Assembly (NCBI RefSeq): GCF_000484695.1
Contig: NZ_AXVR01000001.1
Location: 248,001 to 312,000, forward strand
Direction: 5' to 3'
Origin: Salinispora cortesiana
Lineage (GTDB): Bacteria; Actinomycetota; Actinomycetes; Mycobacteriales; Micromonosporaceae
DNA: 64,000 bases
How positions within the stretch are numbered: position 1 is the stretch's first letter; the number at the start of each line of letters is the position of its first letter. The position numbers were made by a program, and so were the translations under genes. Below are positions 40,470-48,093 of this stretch, piece after piece. The notes beneath the pieces were generated by a model that saw only the letters and a list, made by a program, of their open reading frames with translations, was not told where the DNA came from and did not search any database.

Positions 40470-41594
40470 TCAGCTTCCCGCCGACGGGCTACTCGGGTCT
40501 CGGGAACTGGGCTTGGTGCGCGGCTCGCTTTCGCCCGTGCGCGAGGCGAGGAGCCGCCGGTACGAGGCCAGCCGGCGCGGGTCGGCCTGGCCGGCGGCGA
40601 CCCGGGCGCCCAGCCCGCAGCGCGGCTCACCGGCGGCGTGTGGGCAGTTCGTCGGGCAGTCGGCCGCCCCCTCGGCGAGGTCGGGAAAGCCGTGTAGCAG
40701 GCTCTCGGCGGAGACGTGGGCGAGCCCGAAGCTGCGAATTCCCGGGGTGTCGATGATCCAGCCCTGGGCGGCGTCGGCGACCGACGGCAGCTGTAGCGCC
40801 ACCACGCTGGTTGACGTGTGCCGGCCCCGACCGATCGCGCTGACCTGGCCAACTGCCCGGGTGGCTGCGGGGACCAGGCGGTTGACCAGTGTCGACTTGC
40901 CTACCCCGGAGTGCCCCACCAGCACCGAGATCCGTCCGGCGAGCCGGCCGCGTAGCGCGTCCAGGGTCGAGTCGGGGCAGATCAGGACGGAGGGCAGCTC
41001 CAGTTCGGCGTAGTACCCGAGCACCTCCTCCGGCCCGGCGAGGTCGGCCTTGGTGAGGCAGAGCAGCGGCTCGATGTCGGCGTCGTACGCGGCTACCAGG
41101 CAGCGGTCGATGAAGCCGGTCCGGGGCGGCGGATCGGCCAGTGCGCTGACGATCACGAGTTGGTCGGCGTTGGCGACGACGACCCGTTCCAGGCGCCCTT
41201 CGGCGGTGGTCGCGTCATCCTCGGCGGTGCGTCGCAGCACTGAGCTGCGGCTGGCTATGCGGACGATCCGGGCCAGCGCCCCGGGCTGACCGGAGGTGTC
41301 GCCAACCAGCCCAACCCGGTCGCCCACCACGACGGACTTGCGGCCCAACTCCCGGGCCCGCATCGCGGTCACCGGCGCCTGCTTCGGGTCGGCGTCCTCC
41401 AGTACGCAGGTGTAGCGCCCTCGGTCCACGGCGGTGACGAACCCCTCGACCGCGTCCGCGTGGCGTGGCCGCCTCCGGGTACGTGGGCGTGAGGACCTGC
41501 CGGGCCGAATCCGGACGTCGTCCTCGTCGTACTCCCGCCGCCTCGTCGCCAGGACAGCTCCCCTCAGCTCTTGCCGGTCACCATCGCTGACCAT
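40470..41594 (-). CDS. rsgA: Ribosome small-subunit-dependent GTPase A (RsgA)
   Basis: Encodes up to 374 residues. RsgA is a circularly permuted GTPase that acts late in 30S assembly. An N-terminal OB domain (VEGFVTAVDRGRYTCVL) is followed by the permuted G domain: G4 LTKADL, G1 GHSGVGKSTLVNRL, G2 GRHTST, G3 IIDTPGIRSF. The zinc-binding end is CPTNCPHAAGEPRCG. The start is unresolved. ATG 41594 overlaps aroA by 31 bp without a Shine-Dalgarno. A CTG at 41552 has AGGGGAG six bases upstream and would give MATRRREYDEDDV, matching the N-termini of Streptomyces relatives (360 residues). I give the ATG as the outer limit. Confidence 0.9.
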   Translation of the reverse strand: MVSDGDRQELRGAVLATRRREYDEDDVRIRPGRSSRPRTRRRPRHADAVEGFVTAVDRGRYTCVLEDADPKQAPVTAMRARELGRKSVVVGDRVGLVGDTSGQPGALARIVRIASRSSVLRRTAEDDATTAEGRLERVVVANADQLVIVSALADPPPRTGFIDRCLVAAYDADIEPLLCLTKADLAGPEEVLGYYAELELPSVLICPDSTLDALRGRLAGRISVLVGHSGVGKSTLVNRLVPAATRAVGQVSAIGRGRHTSTSVVALQLPSVADAAQGWIIDTPGIRSFGLAHVSAESLLHGFPDLAEGAADCPTNCPHAAGEPRCGLGARVAAGQADPRRLASYRRLLASRTGESEPRTKPSSRDPSSPSAGS

Positions 41595-42865
41595 AGCGCC
41601 GGGAATTCCGGCATCGTCTTCGAGGTGCAGGCAACGTCGCTCAGCTCGATGCCGGGCACGGCCAGCCCGGCGATCGCGGCGGCGTGTGCCATCCGATGGT
41701 CGTGGTAGGTCTCAAACACTCCGCCGCGAAGCGGCCGGGGTCGGATCGCCAGCCCGTCCTGGGATTCGGTGAGGTCGGCGCCGAGAGCGGTGAACTCGCG
41801 GGCGAGCGCCGAGATTCGATCGGTCTCGTGCCCCCGGATGTGGGCGATCCCGGTAAACCGGGAGGGGGAGTCGGCGAGCATCGCCAGCGCGGTCAACGCC
41901 GGGGTCAGCTCGCTTACGTCGGAGAGGTCGGCGGTCAGGCCGTGCACGGTGCCGGTGCCCCGTACGGTCAGCCCGGCGGTGGAGAGGGACACCTCGCCCC
42001 CCATCGCCTGGAACAACCCGCGAAGCCGCTCGACTGGTTGGACACTGCCGCCCGGCCAGCCGGTAACGGTTACCTCTCCACCGGTGACCAGTGCGGCGGC
42101 GAAGAAGGGAACCGCGCCGGAGAGGTCTGGTTCGATTTCCCAGCCACGACCGGTCAGTGGGCCCGGCTCGACCGTCCAGACATTGGGGGTGGTGTCGTCG
42201 ATGGCGGCACCGGCGGCTCGCAGCATCTGCACGGTCATCCGTAGGTGGGGCGCGGAGGGCACCGGCGGGCCGACGTGTCGAACGACCACCCCTCGGTCGA
42301 AGCGGGGAGCCGCCAGGAGTAGCCCGGAGACGAGCTGACTGGAGGCGCTGGCGTCGATCACGACCTCACCGCCGCGAATGCCTCCGCCACCGAGCACGGT
42401 CAGCGGCAGGCTCCCGGAGGCCGGCGAGGTGATCCGGACACCGAGGCGGCGCAGGGCGTCCAGGAGCGGCCCCAGCGGACGCTGGCGGGCCTGCGGGTCG
42501 CCGTCGAAGGTGATGCGACCGTCCGCGAGGCCGCCAACCGGGGGCAGGAAGCGCATCACCGTGCCGGCGAGGCCGACATCGATGTGCGCCGGCCCGGCCA
42601 GCGGGTGCGGCCGGACCAGCCAACGCTCGTCGTCGCTGATCGAGACGTGTGCACCCATCGCCCGTAGCCCGTTGGCCATCAACTCGGTGTCCCGGGCTCG
42701 CAGCGGCCGGGCGAGCGTCGATGGGCCGGTAGCCAGGCCGCTGAGCACCAGGGCGCGCGCGGTGAGTGACTTGGAGCCGGGCAGGCGCAGCCTCGTCGAA
42801 ACCGGGTCCGAGGCGGTCGGCGCGGTCCATGGCCGCAGCGGCCGGGTAGCGGTCAGATGTCCCAC
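41564..42865 (-). CDS. aroA: 3-phosphoshikimate 1-carboxyvinyltransferase (EPSP synthase)
   Basis: Encodes 433 residues. AroA condenses shikimate-3-phosphate with PEP in aromatic amino acid synthesis. Signatures: LPGSKSLTARALVLSGLA at about residue 28, DVGLAGTVMRFLPPVGGL (the PEP/glyphosate loop, here GLAGTVMRF) near residue 95, and IRGHETDRISALAREFTALG near residue 345. The start is GTG 42865, close to the conserved N-terminus. Located upstream of rsgA and hisN, as in other actinobacteria. Divergent from the SRAP gene. Confidence 0.95.
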   Translation of the reverse strand: MGHLTATRPLRPWTAPTASDPVSTRLRLPGSKSLTARALVLSGLATGPSTLARPLRARDTELMANGLRAMGAHVSISDDERWLVRPHPLAGPAHIDVGLAGTVMRFLPPVGGLADGRITFDGDPQARQRPLGPLLDALRRLGVRITSPASGSLPLTVLGGGGIRGGEVVIDASASSQLVSGLLLAAPRFDRGVVVRHVGPPVPSAPHLRMTVQMLRAAGAAIDDTTPNVWTVEPGPLTGRGWEIEPDLSGAVPFFAAALVTGGEVTVTGWPGGSVQPVERLRGLFQAMGGEVSLSTAGLTVRGTGTVHGLTADLSDVSELTPALTALAMLADSPSRFTGIAHIRGHETDRISALAREFTALGADLTESQDGLAIRPRPLRGGVFETYHDHRMAHAAAIAGLAVPGIELSDVACTSKTMPEFPALWSAMVTGKS

Positions 42866-42970
42866 GGTTACATTCTGCCGCCTTCACTAACGGTCATTGT
42901 CGGCTACCCCCGGTTGTCGGCCCGGTTCGCGGGACGGCGGGCGACCGGTTGGGGCGCTAGCGTGTCCGGT

Positions 42971-43690
42971 GTGTGCGGGAGATACGCGACGACCCGGTCC
43001 GCGGGGGACCTGAGCGCGATGTTCGAGTCGTACGACGAAACGGGTGGTCGGCTCGGCGCGGCCTACAACGTCGCCCCCACCGATCCGGTGCCGTTGGTGC
43101 AGACCACCGCGGCGGGCCAGCGGGTGCTCTCGCTGGGGCGCTGGGGCTTCGTCCCGGCTTGGTCGCGCTCCCTGGCCGGCGCTGCTCGCATGATCAATGC
43201 TCGGGCTGAGACGGTGGCCACGAGTCGGGCGTATGCCCGTGCCTTCGCCCGCCACCGGTGTCTGCTGCCGGCGGACGGGTGGTACGAGTGGGTCCGTCAT
43301 CCGGGTGGCAAGCAGGCGTACTACCTGACGCCCCGAGACGGCTCGCCGGTCGTCTTCGCCGGCATTTGGTCGGTGTGGGAGGGCCCGGGCGGTCCGTTGC
43401 GCACCTGCAGCATCGTGACCACCCCGGCCCGCGGTGACCTGGCCGACGTGCACGACCGGATGCCGCTGTTGGTGCCCATCGAGCGGTGGGGTGCCTGGCT
43501 GGGGTCCACGGACCGGCCGGAGGACCTGCTCGCCCCGCCGTCGCTGGAGTGGCTGGCCGGGCTGGAGATCCGTCCGGTTGGGCCGGCGGTTGGCAATGTC
43601 CGTAACGACGGTCCGAGCCTCGTCGAACGGGTCACCGCGTCGGCGCCGCGCCGGCGTGGCAGCGGGCTCGGGGAGGAGACGCTTTTCTGA
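42971..43690 (+). CDS. SRAP (SOS response-associated peptidase; YedK/HMCES) protein
   Basis: Encodes 239 residues. SRAP proteins cross-link covalently to abasic sites in single-stranded DNA through an N-terminal Cys. The GTG at 42971 puts Cys at position 2 (MCGRYATT), exactly as needed for the thiazolidine linkage after Met removal, so this start is decisive over the long upstream frame. Other active-site residues are in YNVAPTDPVP (Asn), DGWYEWVR (Glu) and DVHDRMPLLV (His). Cytoplasmic DNA-damage tolerance. Divergent from aroA; the same neighbours occur in mycobacteria. Confidence 0.93.
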   Translation: MCGRYATTRSAGDLSAMFESYDETGGRLGAAYNVAPTDPVPLVQTTAAGQRVLSLGRWGFVPAWSRSLAGAARMINARAETVATSRAYARAFARHRCLLPADGWYEWVRHPGGKQAYYLTPRDGSPVVFAGIWSVWEGPGGPLRTCSIVTTPARGDLADVHDRMPLLVPIERWGAWLGSTDRPEDLLAPPSLEWLAGLEIRPVGPAVGNVRNDGPSLVERVTASAPRRRGSGLGEETLF

Positions 43691-43774
43691 CGTATTCGCG
43701 ACTTTGGGCCAGGTGATTTGTCGGCTTTAAGGGCAAAACTTTCTTGGTTAATTCAACTTTTTCCCGCTACCCCT

Positions 43775-43801
43775 TGTATCGACTTCAAAAAGTGCGATAC
43801 A
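43775..43801 (+). promoter_or_regulatory. Palindromic site upstream of the WhiB-like gene
   Basis: TGTATCG-ACTT (43775-43785) and AAGT-g-CGATACA (43789-43801) form an inverted repeat of 11 bases per arm with a single extra G, around CAA. It lies in an AT-rich stretch about 80 bases before the WhiB-like start codon. Operator or, less likely, terminator of the SRAP gene (no T tract). Confidence 0.4.
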
Positions 43802-43881
43802 CCAGAGCGCCGGTGGTGGGCGTCGATTCGCATGCGGCGAGTCGCGCCCTAGATTTCCGGTCCCACGGGGGAGGTGGGTGG

Positions 43882-44271
43882 ATGACCAGGGCACGTATGC
43901 CCCGTCCACACGAGGTTGCTGCTGCACGACGTGACACGCGCCTGTTGCGGGCCCTGCACGAACGTCAGCGAGACGAAGCATGGCGTACCAGAGGCCTCTG
44001 CCAAAGCGTTGACCCGGAAACCTTCTTTCCGGCGCCAAACGAGCCGGCGGACGCCGCCATGGCGCTCTGTCACACCTGCGACGTGCAGGGTGCCTGTCTC
44101 GCCTGGGCGCTGGAGGTCGGCGACTGCTATGGCGTCTGGGGTGGCACCACCCCACGCGAGCGCCGGGCCATGCTGGTCGCCTGGCGCGGCGAGGTTGCGC
44201 CGGCACTGACCGACGCTGCCCGGCCGCTGGTCCGGGGCCGACGGCTGGCCCCGGTGTCACTCGGGCGTTGA
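43882..44271 (+). CDS. WhiB-family [4Fe-4S] regulator, subgroup unassigned
   Basis: Encodes 129 residues. Cluster ligands: Cys in TRGLCQSVDPETFF, then LCHTCDVQGACLAW (C-x2-C-x5-C), followed by YGVWGGTTPRERRAM. It lacks the WhiB7 AT-hook and does not match the WhiB1 N-terminus. A 30-residue Arg-rich N-terminal extension precedes the cluster domain. The ATG at 43882 has GGGAGGTGGGTG just upstream, which rules out the longer frame. WhiB proteins bind the sigma factor and respond to NO or redox state. A palindrome lies in its promoter region. I do not recall a whiB gene at this place in mycobacteria. Confidence 0.85.
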   Translation: MTRARMPRPHEVAAARRDTRLLRALHERQRDEAWRTRGLCQSVDPETFFPAPNEPADAAMALCHTCDVQGACLAWALEVGDCYGVWGGTTPRERRAMLVAWRGEVAPALTDAARPLVRGRRLAPVSLGR

Positions 44272-44323
44272 GGTCGGCGCGGCCGCGTGACCGGAGCAGC
44301 GGCGCGACGGTCAGAATAGTTGG

Positions 44324-44992
44324 GTGACGCCGACCGAGGAGATCATCACTGCGCACGGGCCAGCCGGAGTGCAGCTTGACCAGCCAGCCGGTCCGCCGGC
44401 CGCTCTGTTGGTGCTCGGTCACGGAGCGGGCGGCGGGGTGGATGCGCCGGACCTGCTAGCGCTCCGAGACGCCGCGCTGGCCGCTGGCCTGGTTGTTGCC
44501 CGCGTGACTCAGCCCTACCGGCTCGCGGGCCGGCGTGCGCCCGCGCCCGCGCGGCAGCTCGACGTGGCCTGGACAGTGGTGCTGTCCGTGCTGCGGGCGC
44601 GGTGCCCGGAAGTTCCGCTGGTGGTCGGCGGCCGCTCCAGTGGTGCCCGGGTGGCCTGCCGTACCGCCGACGCGGTTGGGGCAGCCGGCGTGGTGGCCCT
44701 GGCGTTTCCGCTGCACCCACCGGGCCGACCGGAGCGGTCTCGCGCCGCCGAGCTGCCGGCCAGCGTGCCAACGTTGGTGGTGAACGGTGACCGGGACCCG
44801 TTCGGGATGCCGGTGGCCGCGGTGCCGACGGTGCGTGTCATCGCCCGGCCGGGGGAACGGCATGAGCTGCGCAAGGATCCGCTGGGCACGGCGGCGGTCG
44901 TCCTCGACTGGCTGCGAGCCGGTGGCTGGACCCGCCCCTGCGGATCGGTCGTCGCGGGGAGCCCACCGTCCGACCGCGCCGATGAGGCGTGA
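44324..44992 (+). CDS. Alpha/beta-hydrolase (KANL3/Tex30-like family)
   Basis: Encodes 222 residues. LVLGHGAGGGVDAPDL provides the oxyanion loop, VVGGRSSGARVA the nucleophile elbow (Ser in GRSSG, about residue 110), NGDRDPFG the acid, and ERHELRK the His. This is the small dienelactone-hydrolase-like group with uncharacterised substrates. GTG 44324 is chosen. CAGAAT six bases before it resembles a -10, suggesting little or no leader. Followed by a large hairpin before sigR. Confidence 0.8.
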   Translation: MTPTEEIITAHGPAGVQLDQPAGPPAALLVLGHGAGGGVDAPDLLALRDAALAAGLVVARVTQPYRLAGRRAPAPARQLDVAWTVVLSVLRARCPEVPLVVGGRSSGARVACRTADAVGAAGVVALAFPLHPPGRPERSRAAELPASVPTLVVNGDRDPFGMPVAAVPTVRVIARPGERHELRKDPLGTAAVVLDWLRAGGWTRPCGSVVAGSPPSDRADEA

Positions 44993-45065
44993 CCGCGGTG
45001 GGAGACTCTCGTTGCTCTGGATGGTGCCGCCCGCCCCAGCCCGGCGGCGGCGCCGGTCCTCCCGG

Positions 45066-45125
45066 GCCCTTCCTGGTCCCAGCTCCGGTCCCCGCCGAGG
45101 TCGGGCCGGGACCAGGAAAGGGGGC
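45066..45125 (+). terminator. Hairpin between the hydrolase gene and sigR
   Basis: GGGCCCTTCCTGGTCCC pairs with GGGACCAGGAAAGGGGCC through 11 perfect pairs, a one-base bulge and further G-C pairs; the loop is about 25 bases. It separates the hydrolase gene from the sigR promoter that begins nine bases later. Confidence 0.6.
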
Positions 45126-45133
45126 CGATGGCT

Positions 45134-45160
45134 GGAATTCCCGCCCCGCCGACCTGCGTT
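45134..45160 (+). promoter_or_regulatory. Sigma-R autoregulatory promoter upstream of sigR
   Basis: GGAAT (45134-45138) and GTT (45158-45160) are exactly 19 bases apart, matching GGAAY-N18/19-GTT. Predicted start of transcription is about 45167, 33 bases before a GTG with a strong Shine-Dalgarno in frame with sigR. A second, weaker match GGAAG-N18-GTT is at 45326-45351. Confidence 0.7.
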
Positions 45161-45397
45161 ACACCCCGCGGATGTCTTTTCCGACGAGGGGGGTGGCCGG
45201 TGCCGGTCGAGACGCAGGCCCGGGAGCTGGACGATCAGGACACGCGGCGGCTGCACCGCGTGCTGGCGGGGCCGAGCTGGCCGGCAATGGCGTCGGCGGC
45301 CCGGGTCTCGGTCGGGCACCTGGGCGGAAGTGAATCTGTCGGCGATCGGTTACACGTATCCTCGGCGAGAAAACATCCGACCCGAGGGGATGTGCGG

Positions 45398-46006
45398 TTG
45401 ACCACCGAGAAGACGGACGAGCGCAGGGCCCGCTTCGAGCGGGACGCGATGCCCTTCGTTGACCAGCTCTACGCTGCTGGGCTACGGATGACCCGCAACC
45501 CCGCAGATGCCGAGGACCTGGTCCAGGAGACGTACCTGAAGGCGTACGCGGCCTTTCACCAGTTCGAGCAGGGCACCAACCTGAAGGCCTGGCTGTATCG
45601 AATCCTGACCAATACCTACATCAACTCCTACCGGCGACGGCAGCGGCAGCCGATTCAGGCGCCGACCGATGAGATCACCGACTGGCAGCTCGCCGAGGCC
45701 GAGTCGCACACCTCCAGCGGGCTGCGCTCCGCTGAGACGGAGGCGCTGGACCGGTTGCCGGACAGCGACATCAAGCAGGCCCTCCAGCAGCTACCCGAGG
45801 AGTTCCGGCTGGCTGTCTACCTCACCGATGTCGAGGGCTTCTCCTACAAGGAGGTTGCCGAGATCATGGGTACGCCGATCGGCACAGTGATGTCGCGCCT
45901 ACACCGCGGCCGTCGTAACTTGCGCAAGCTGCTGGAGCAGTATGCGGCCGAGCGGGGCTTCAGCTCTGCGTCGTCGGCCAAGGGCTCGACCGGCCGGGGG
46001 GTGTGA
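45398..46006 (+). CDS. sigR: ECF sigma factor sigma-R (SigH), oxidative/thiol stress
   Basis: Encodes 202 residues from TTG 45398, with GAGGGGA eight bases upstream. Region 2: [37 protein letters not shown] and [15 protein letters not shown]. Region 4: [16 protein letters not shown] and [20 protein letters not shown]. Released from RsrA by disulfide stress, it drives thioredoxin, mycothiol and proteolysis genes. The frame extends upstream, and GTG 45200 with GAGGGGGG would give a 268-residue isoform directly downstream of the sigma-R-type promoter, as in the long unstable sigma-R' of S. coelicolor. The anti-sigma gene starts one base after this stop. Confidence 0.93.
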   Translation: MTTEKTDERRARFERDAMPFVDQLYAAGLRMTRNPADAEDLVQETYLKAYAAFHQFEQGTNLKAWLYRILTNTYINSYRRRQRQPIQAPTDEITDWQLAEAESHTSSGLRSAETEALDRLPDSDIKQALQQLPEEFRLAVYLTDVEGFSYKEVAEIMGTPIGTVMSRLHRGRRNLRKLLEQYAAERGFSSASSAKGSTGRGV

Positions 46007-46007
46007 C

Positions 46008-46295
46008 GTGAGTTGTGGAGAGCCGCACGAGACGGACTGCCGTGAGGTGTTGGCGGAGGTCTACCTGTACCTGGACCTGGAGTGCGCCGAGGAGCGGCGA
46101 AAGCTGATCCGGCACCACCTCGACGAGTGTGGTCCGTGCCTGCGCGAATACGGCATCGAGCAGGAGGTCCAGGCGCTCGTGGCCCGCTGCTGCGGCAATG
46201 AGACCGCTCCTGACCAGCTTCGCGAGCGGCTCCGCAGCAAGCTCGCCGAACTTGTGGTCTTCGGCAGCAGTGAGTCGCGCGAGTTGGCTGACTGA
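46008..46295 (+). CDS. rsrA: Zinc-binding anti-sigma factor RsrA (mycothiol-system anti-sigma-R)
   Basis: Encodes 95 residues from GTG 46008, one base after the sigR stop. The ZAS signature H-x3-C-x2-C is HHLDECGPC (about residues 37-45), with the additional Cys near residue 11 (HETDCREVL) that takes part in zinc binding and disulfide switching. Oxidation releases zinc and sigma-R. The tail has a Cys pair (VARCCGNE) near residue 61. Cytoplasmic. Co-transcribed with sigR, forming a negative feedback loop with the upstream sigma-R-type promoter. A strong terminator follows. Confidence 0.92.
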   Translation: MSCGEPHETDCREVLAEVYLYLDLECAEERRKLIRHHLDECGPCLREYGIEQEVQALVARCCGNETAPDQLRERLRSKLAELVVFGSSESRELAD

Positions 46296-46309
46296 CCGGG
46301 TGACACCCC

Positions 46310-46341
46310 GGTGGCCCGGACCGATCTCGGTCCGGGCCACC
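46310..46341. terminator. Terminator between rsrA and the bL37 gene
   Basis: A perfect 14-bp stem (46310-46323 with 46328-46341) with loop ATCT lies between the convergent rsrA and bL37 genes and can serve both. Confidence 0.8.
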
Positions 46342-46387
46342 GTCGTTCCCGCTGGCCGAGCCGGCTGGGCCCGGTCGCGGTGGTGGC

Positions 46388-46462
46388 TCAGGAGTTGGGG
46401 CGCTTGCCGTGGTTGGCCGCGCCCTTCTTGCGGGCCTTCTTCTTCCGGGCCCTCTTGGCCAT
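46388..46462 (-). CDS. 24-residue basic ribosomal protein bL37
   Basis: Encodes 24 residues (MAKRARKKKARKKGAANHGK then RPNS) from ATG 46462, which has GGAGGTCACC immediately upstream, to TGA at 46390-46388. Ten residues are Lys or Arg, and the ending NHGKRPN is typical of bL37, the tiny extra 50S protein first seen in mycobacterial ribosome structures. It is too short for routine gene calling and is often missed. It lies opposite rsrA, sharing its terminator, in the intergenic space before the biotin/lipoyl carrier gene. Identification is from memory of the family. Confidence 0.8.
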   Translation of the reverse strand: MAKRARKKKARKKGAANHGKRPNS

Positions 46463-46711
46463 GGTGACCTCCTCGTTGGTGGGGCGCCACGGCGGCGTGA
46501 CCGCCGCGGCGGGAAACCGGACGCGTCCGACCCTAGTGCCGTTGCCGCCGGCTGGCGGGCCCGGCCCGCGGCTTCGCCCGGCGCGGGGCAGGCGCCGTTA
46601 CTTGAGGCGTGCTCGGGCGGGACTGGCTTGTCTTGGCGTGGCCGCCCCGCCCCGACCCGGCTCATGATTGGATACGTCGGCAGGACAGTCGCGAGAGAAA
46701 GGGCTGTGGAG

Positions 46712-46927
46712 ATGGCCGAGGAGATCCGCGCCGAGATGGTGGCGAACGTCTGGAAGGTCGTCGCGTCGGCCGGGGACACCGTGTCCGAGGGGGACACGCT
46801 GGTGATCCTGGAGTCGATGAAGATGGAGATCCCGGTCGTCAGCGAGTCCGACGGCGTCGTGCAGGAGCTGGCGGTCAACGAGGGAGACGTGGTGCAGGAC
46901 GGCGACCTGATCGCGGTGATCGGTTGA
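46712..46927 (+). CDS. Small biotin/lipoyl attachment protein (TB7.3-like)
   Basis: Encodes 71 residues, the same size as mycobacterial TB7.3. The domain is a bare biotinyl/lipoyl hammerhead: MAEEIRAEMVANVWKVV at the start and the attachment loop VILESMKMEIPV with Lys in the ESMKM motif near residue 37. It is probably biotinylated and serves an acyl-CoA carboxylase or an unknown acceptor. ATG 46712 is used (GTGGAG upstream). The next gene overlaps by TTGA. The neighbourhood of sigR/rsrA is the same in mycobacteria. Confidence 0.88.
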   Translation: MAEEIRAEMVANVWKVVASAGDTVSEGDTLVILESMKMEIPVVSESDGVVQELAVNEGDVVQDGDLIAVIG

Positions 46928-47427
46928 GCGTCCTGGTCCGCTCCGTCAAGCCGGCTGACCATGCCGCGGTCGCCCGGCTGACGGTCGCCGCCTACGAGGC
47001 GGACGGGCAGCTCAAGGGGGAGCACGGGTATGCGGCTGTGCTCGCCGACGTCCAGGATCGGGTGGAGCACGGTGAAGTGCTGGTCGCCGTGGATGCCGGC
47101 ACCGACGCCGTGCTCGGTTCGGTCCTCTTCGTCCTGCCCGGTACCCGTTACGCCGAGCTCTCCGGGGCCGGTGAGGCGGAGTTCCGGATGCTCGCCGTGG
47201 ACCCGGCAGTGCAGGGGCGGGGAGTTGGTGCGGCTCTGGTGGAGGCATGCGTGGCACGGGCGACCGAGTTGGGCTGCTCCGCCCTGGTGATCTGCATCCG
47301 GGATGGCCTCGCCGCCTCGGCGCAGCGGATCTATCAGCGGCGGGGGTTCACTCGGGCGCCGGAGTTGGACTGGTCGCCGGTGGCCAATGTGCTCCTGCGC
47401 GGACTGCGGCTTTCGCTTCCCACCTGA
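46924..47427 (+). CDS. GNAT-family N-acetyltransferase
   Basis: Encodes 167 residues from TTG 46924, which overlaps the TGA of the carrier gene (TTGA), so translation is coupled. GNAT motif A is FRMLAVDPAVQGRGVGAALV near residue 92, with the acetyl-CoA pyrophosphate-binding loop QGRGVG. The start LSVLVRSVKPADHAAVARL is a typical beta-alpha GNAT opening. The substrate is unknown. The end overlaps the convergent TetR gene by 94 bp. Confidence 0.85.
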   Translation: MSVLVRSVKPADHAAVARLTVAAYEADGQLKGEHGYAAVLADVQDRVEHGEVLVAVDAGTDAVLGSVLFVLPGTRYAELSGAGEAEFRMLAVDPAVQGRGVGAALVEACVARATELGCSALVICIRDGLAASAQRIYQRRGFTRAPELDWSPVANVLLRGLRLSLPT

Positions 47428-48029
47428 GCCGGCGGTCGGTCAGCGGGGGTCGTCGGTCGGGGTGGGCCGATGGCGGCGATGAGCTCGTCGGCCACCTTCA
47501 GGGCGACCTCCCTGCGTTCCTGGTCGGTCAGGCCGGGTGCTCGTACCCCGAACCAACTGCTGTGTACGGAGAAGAGCGCGAGGGCGGCCCGGAGCTGGGC
47601 CTCGGGGGAGTCGTCGTCGCCGCAGAGCAGGTTGGCCAGTTGGAACATCCGCTCCCGCATCCGCTGCCCGGCGGCGAGACTCCGTAACGCCGTCTGGTTC
47701 TGTTCGAAGAAGCGCATCACCGACGGGTATTGCCCGGCGCACATGGTGTCCGCGTACCGACCGATGATGGCCCGTCGGGTGGTCAGTGTGGCGGGTTGGG
47801 CCTCGGCCCAGGCGACGAGGTCATCCAGTCGATCGAGGCGGTCCTCGACGAAGCTGTTGACGATTTCGTCCTTGCTCTTGAAGTGGTAGTAGAGCGCCGC
47901 CTTCGTCACGTCGAGCCGTTCGGCGATCTCTCGGAGTGAGGTCTTCTCGTAGCCCTGCTCGGTGAAGAGCTCCAGGGCGACGGTCTTGATCCGTTCCCGT
48001 GTGTTGCTGGTGCTCTCCCGCACTCTCAT
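47334..48029 (-). CDS. TetR-family repressor, probable regulator of the adjacent MFS exporter
   Basis: Encodes 231 residues. The HTH is RIKTVALELFTEQGYEKTSL, then LDVTKAALYYHFKSKDEIV (about residues 10-60), a textbook TetR N-terminus; the rest is the ligand-binding helical domain. A Pro/Ser/Arg-rich tail of about 30 residues runs into the 3' end of the GNAT gene on the opposite strand. ATG 48029 has AGGTG upstream. Divergent from the DHA2 exporter over 104 bp containing palindromes, the usual layout of a drug-responsive repressor and its pump. Confidence 0.87.
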   Translation of the reverse strand: MRVRESTSNTRERIKTVALELFTEQGYEKTSLREIAERLDVTKAALYYHFKSKDEIVNSFVEDRLDRLDDLVAWAEAQPATLTTRRAIIGRYADTMCAGQYPSVMRFFEQNQTALRSLAAGQRMRERMFQLANLLCGDDDSPEAQLRAALALFSVHSSWFGVRAPGLTDQERREVALKVADELIAAIGPPRPTTPADRPPAQVGSESRSPRRSTLATGDQSNSGARVNPRR

Positions 48030-48063
48030 CACCTGACCCGCTTGACTGTCATTGGCCCCCCAA

Positions 48064-48093
48064 CTTACCGTACGGCTAGTAAGCTGGCTAGCC
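48064..48093. promoter_or_regulatory. Operator-like palindromes between tetR and the exporter
   Basis: CTTAC (48064-48068) and GTAAG (48079-48083) are inverted around ten bases, followed directly by the palindrome GGCTAGCC (48086-48093). TTGACT at 48042-48047 could be the -35 of the exporter promoter. The site covers its expected -10 region. Confidence 0.5.

Noticed and set aside
42857-42970. 5' extension of the SRAP frame
   Set aside because: Would bury the catalytic Cys inside the chain; the chemistry requires Cys at position 2.
46409-46711. 5' extension of the biotin/lipoyl carrier frame
   Set aside because: The 100 codons upstream of ATG 46712 run antisense through the bL37 gene and are Arg/Gly-rich; TB7.3-like proteins are 71 residues.
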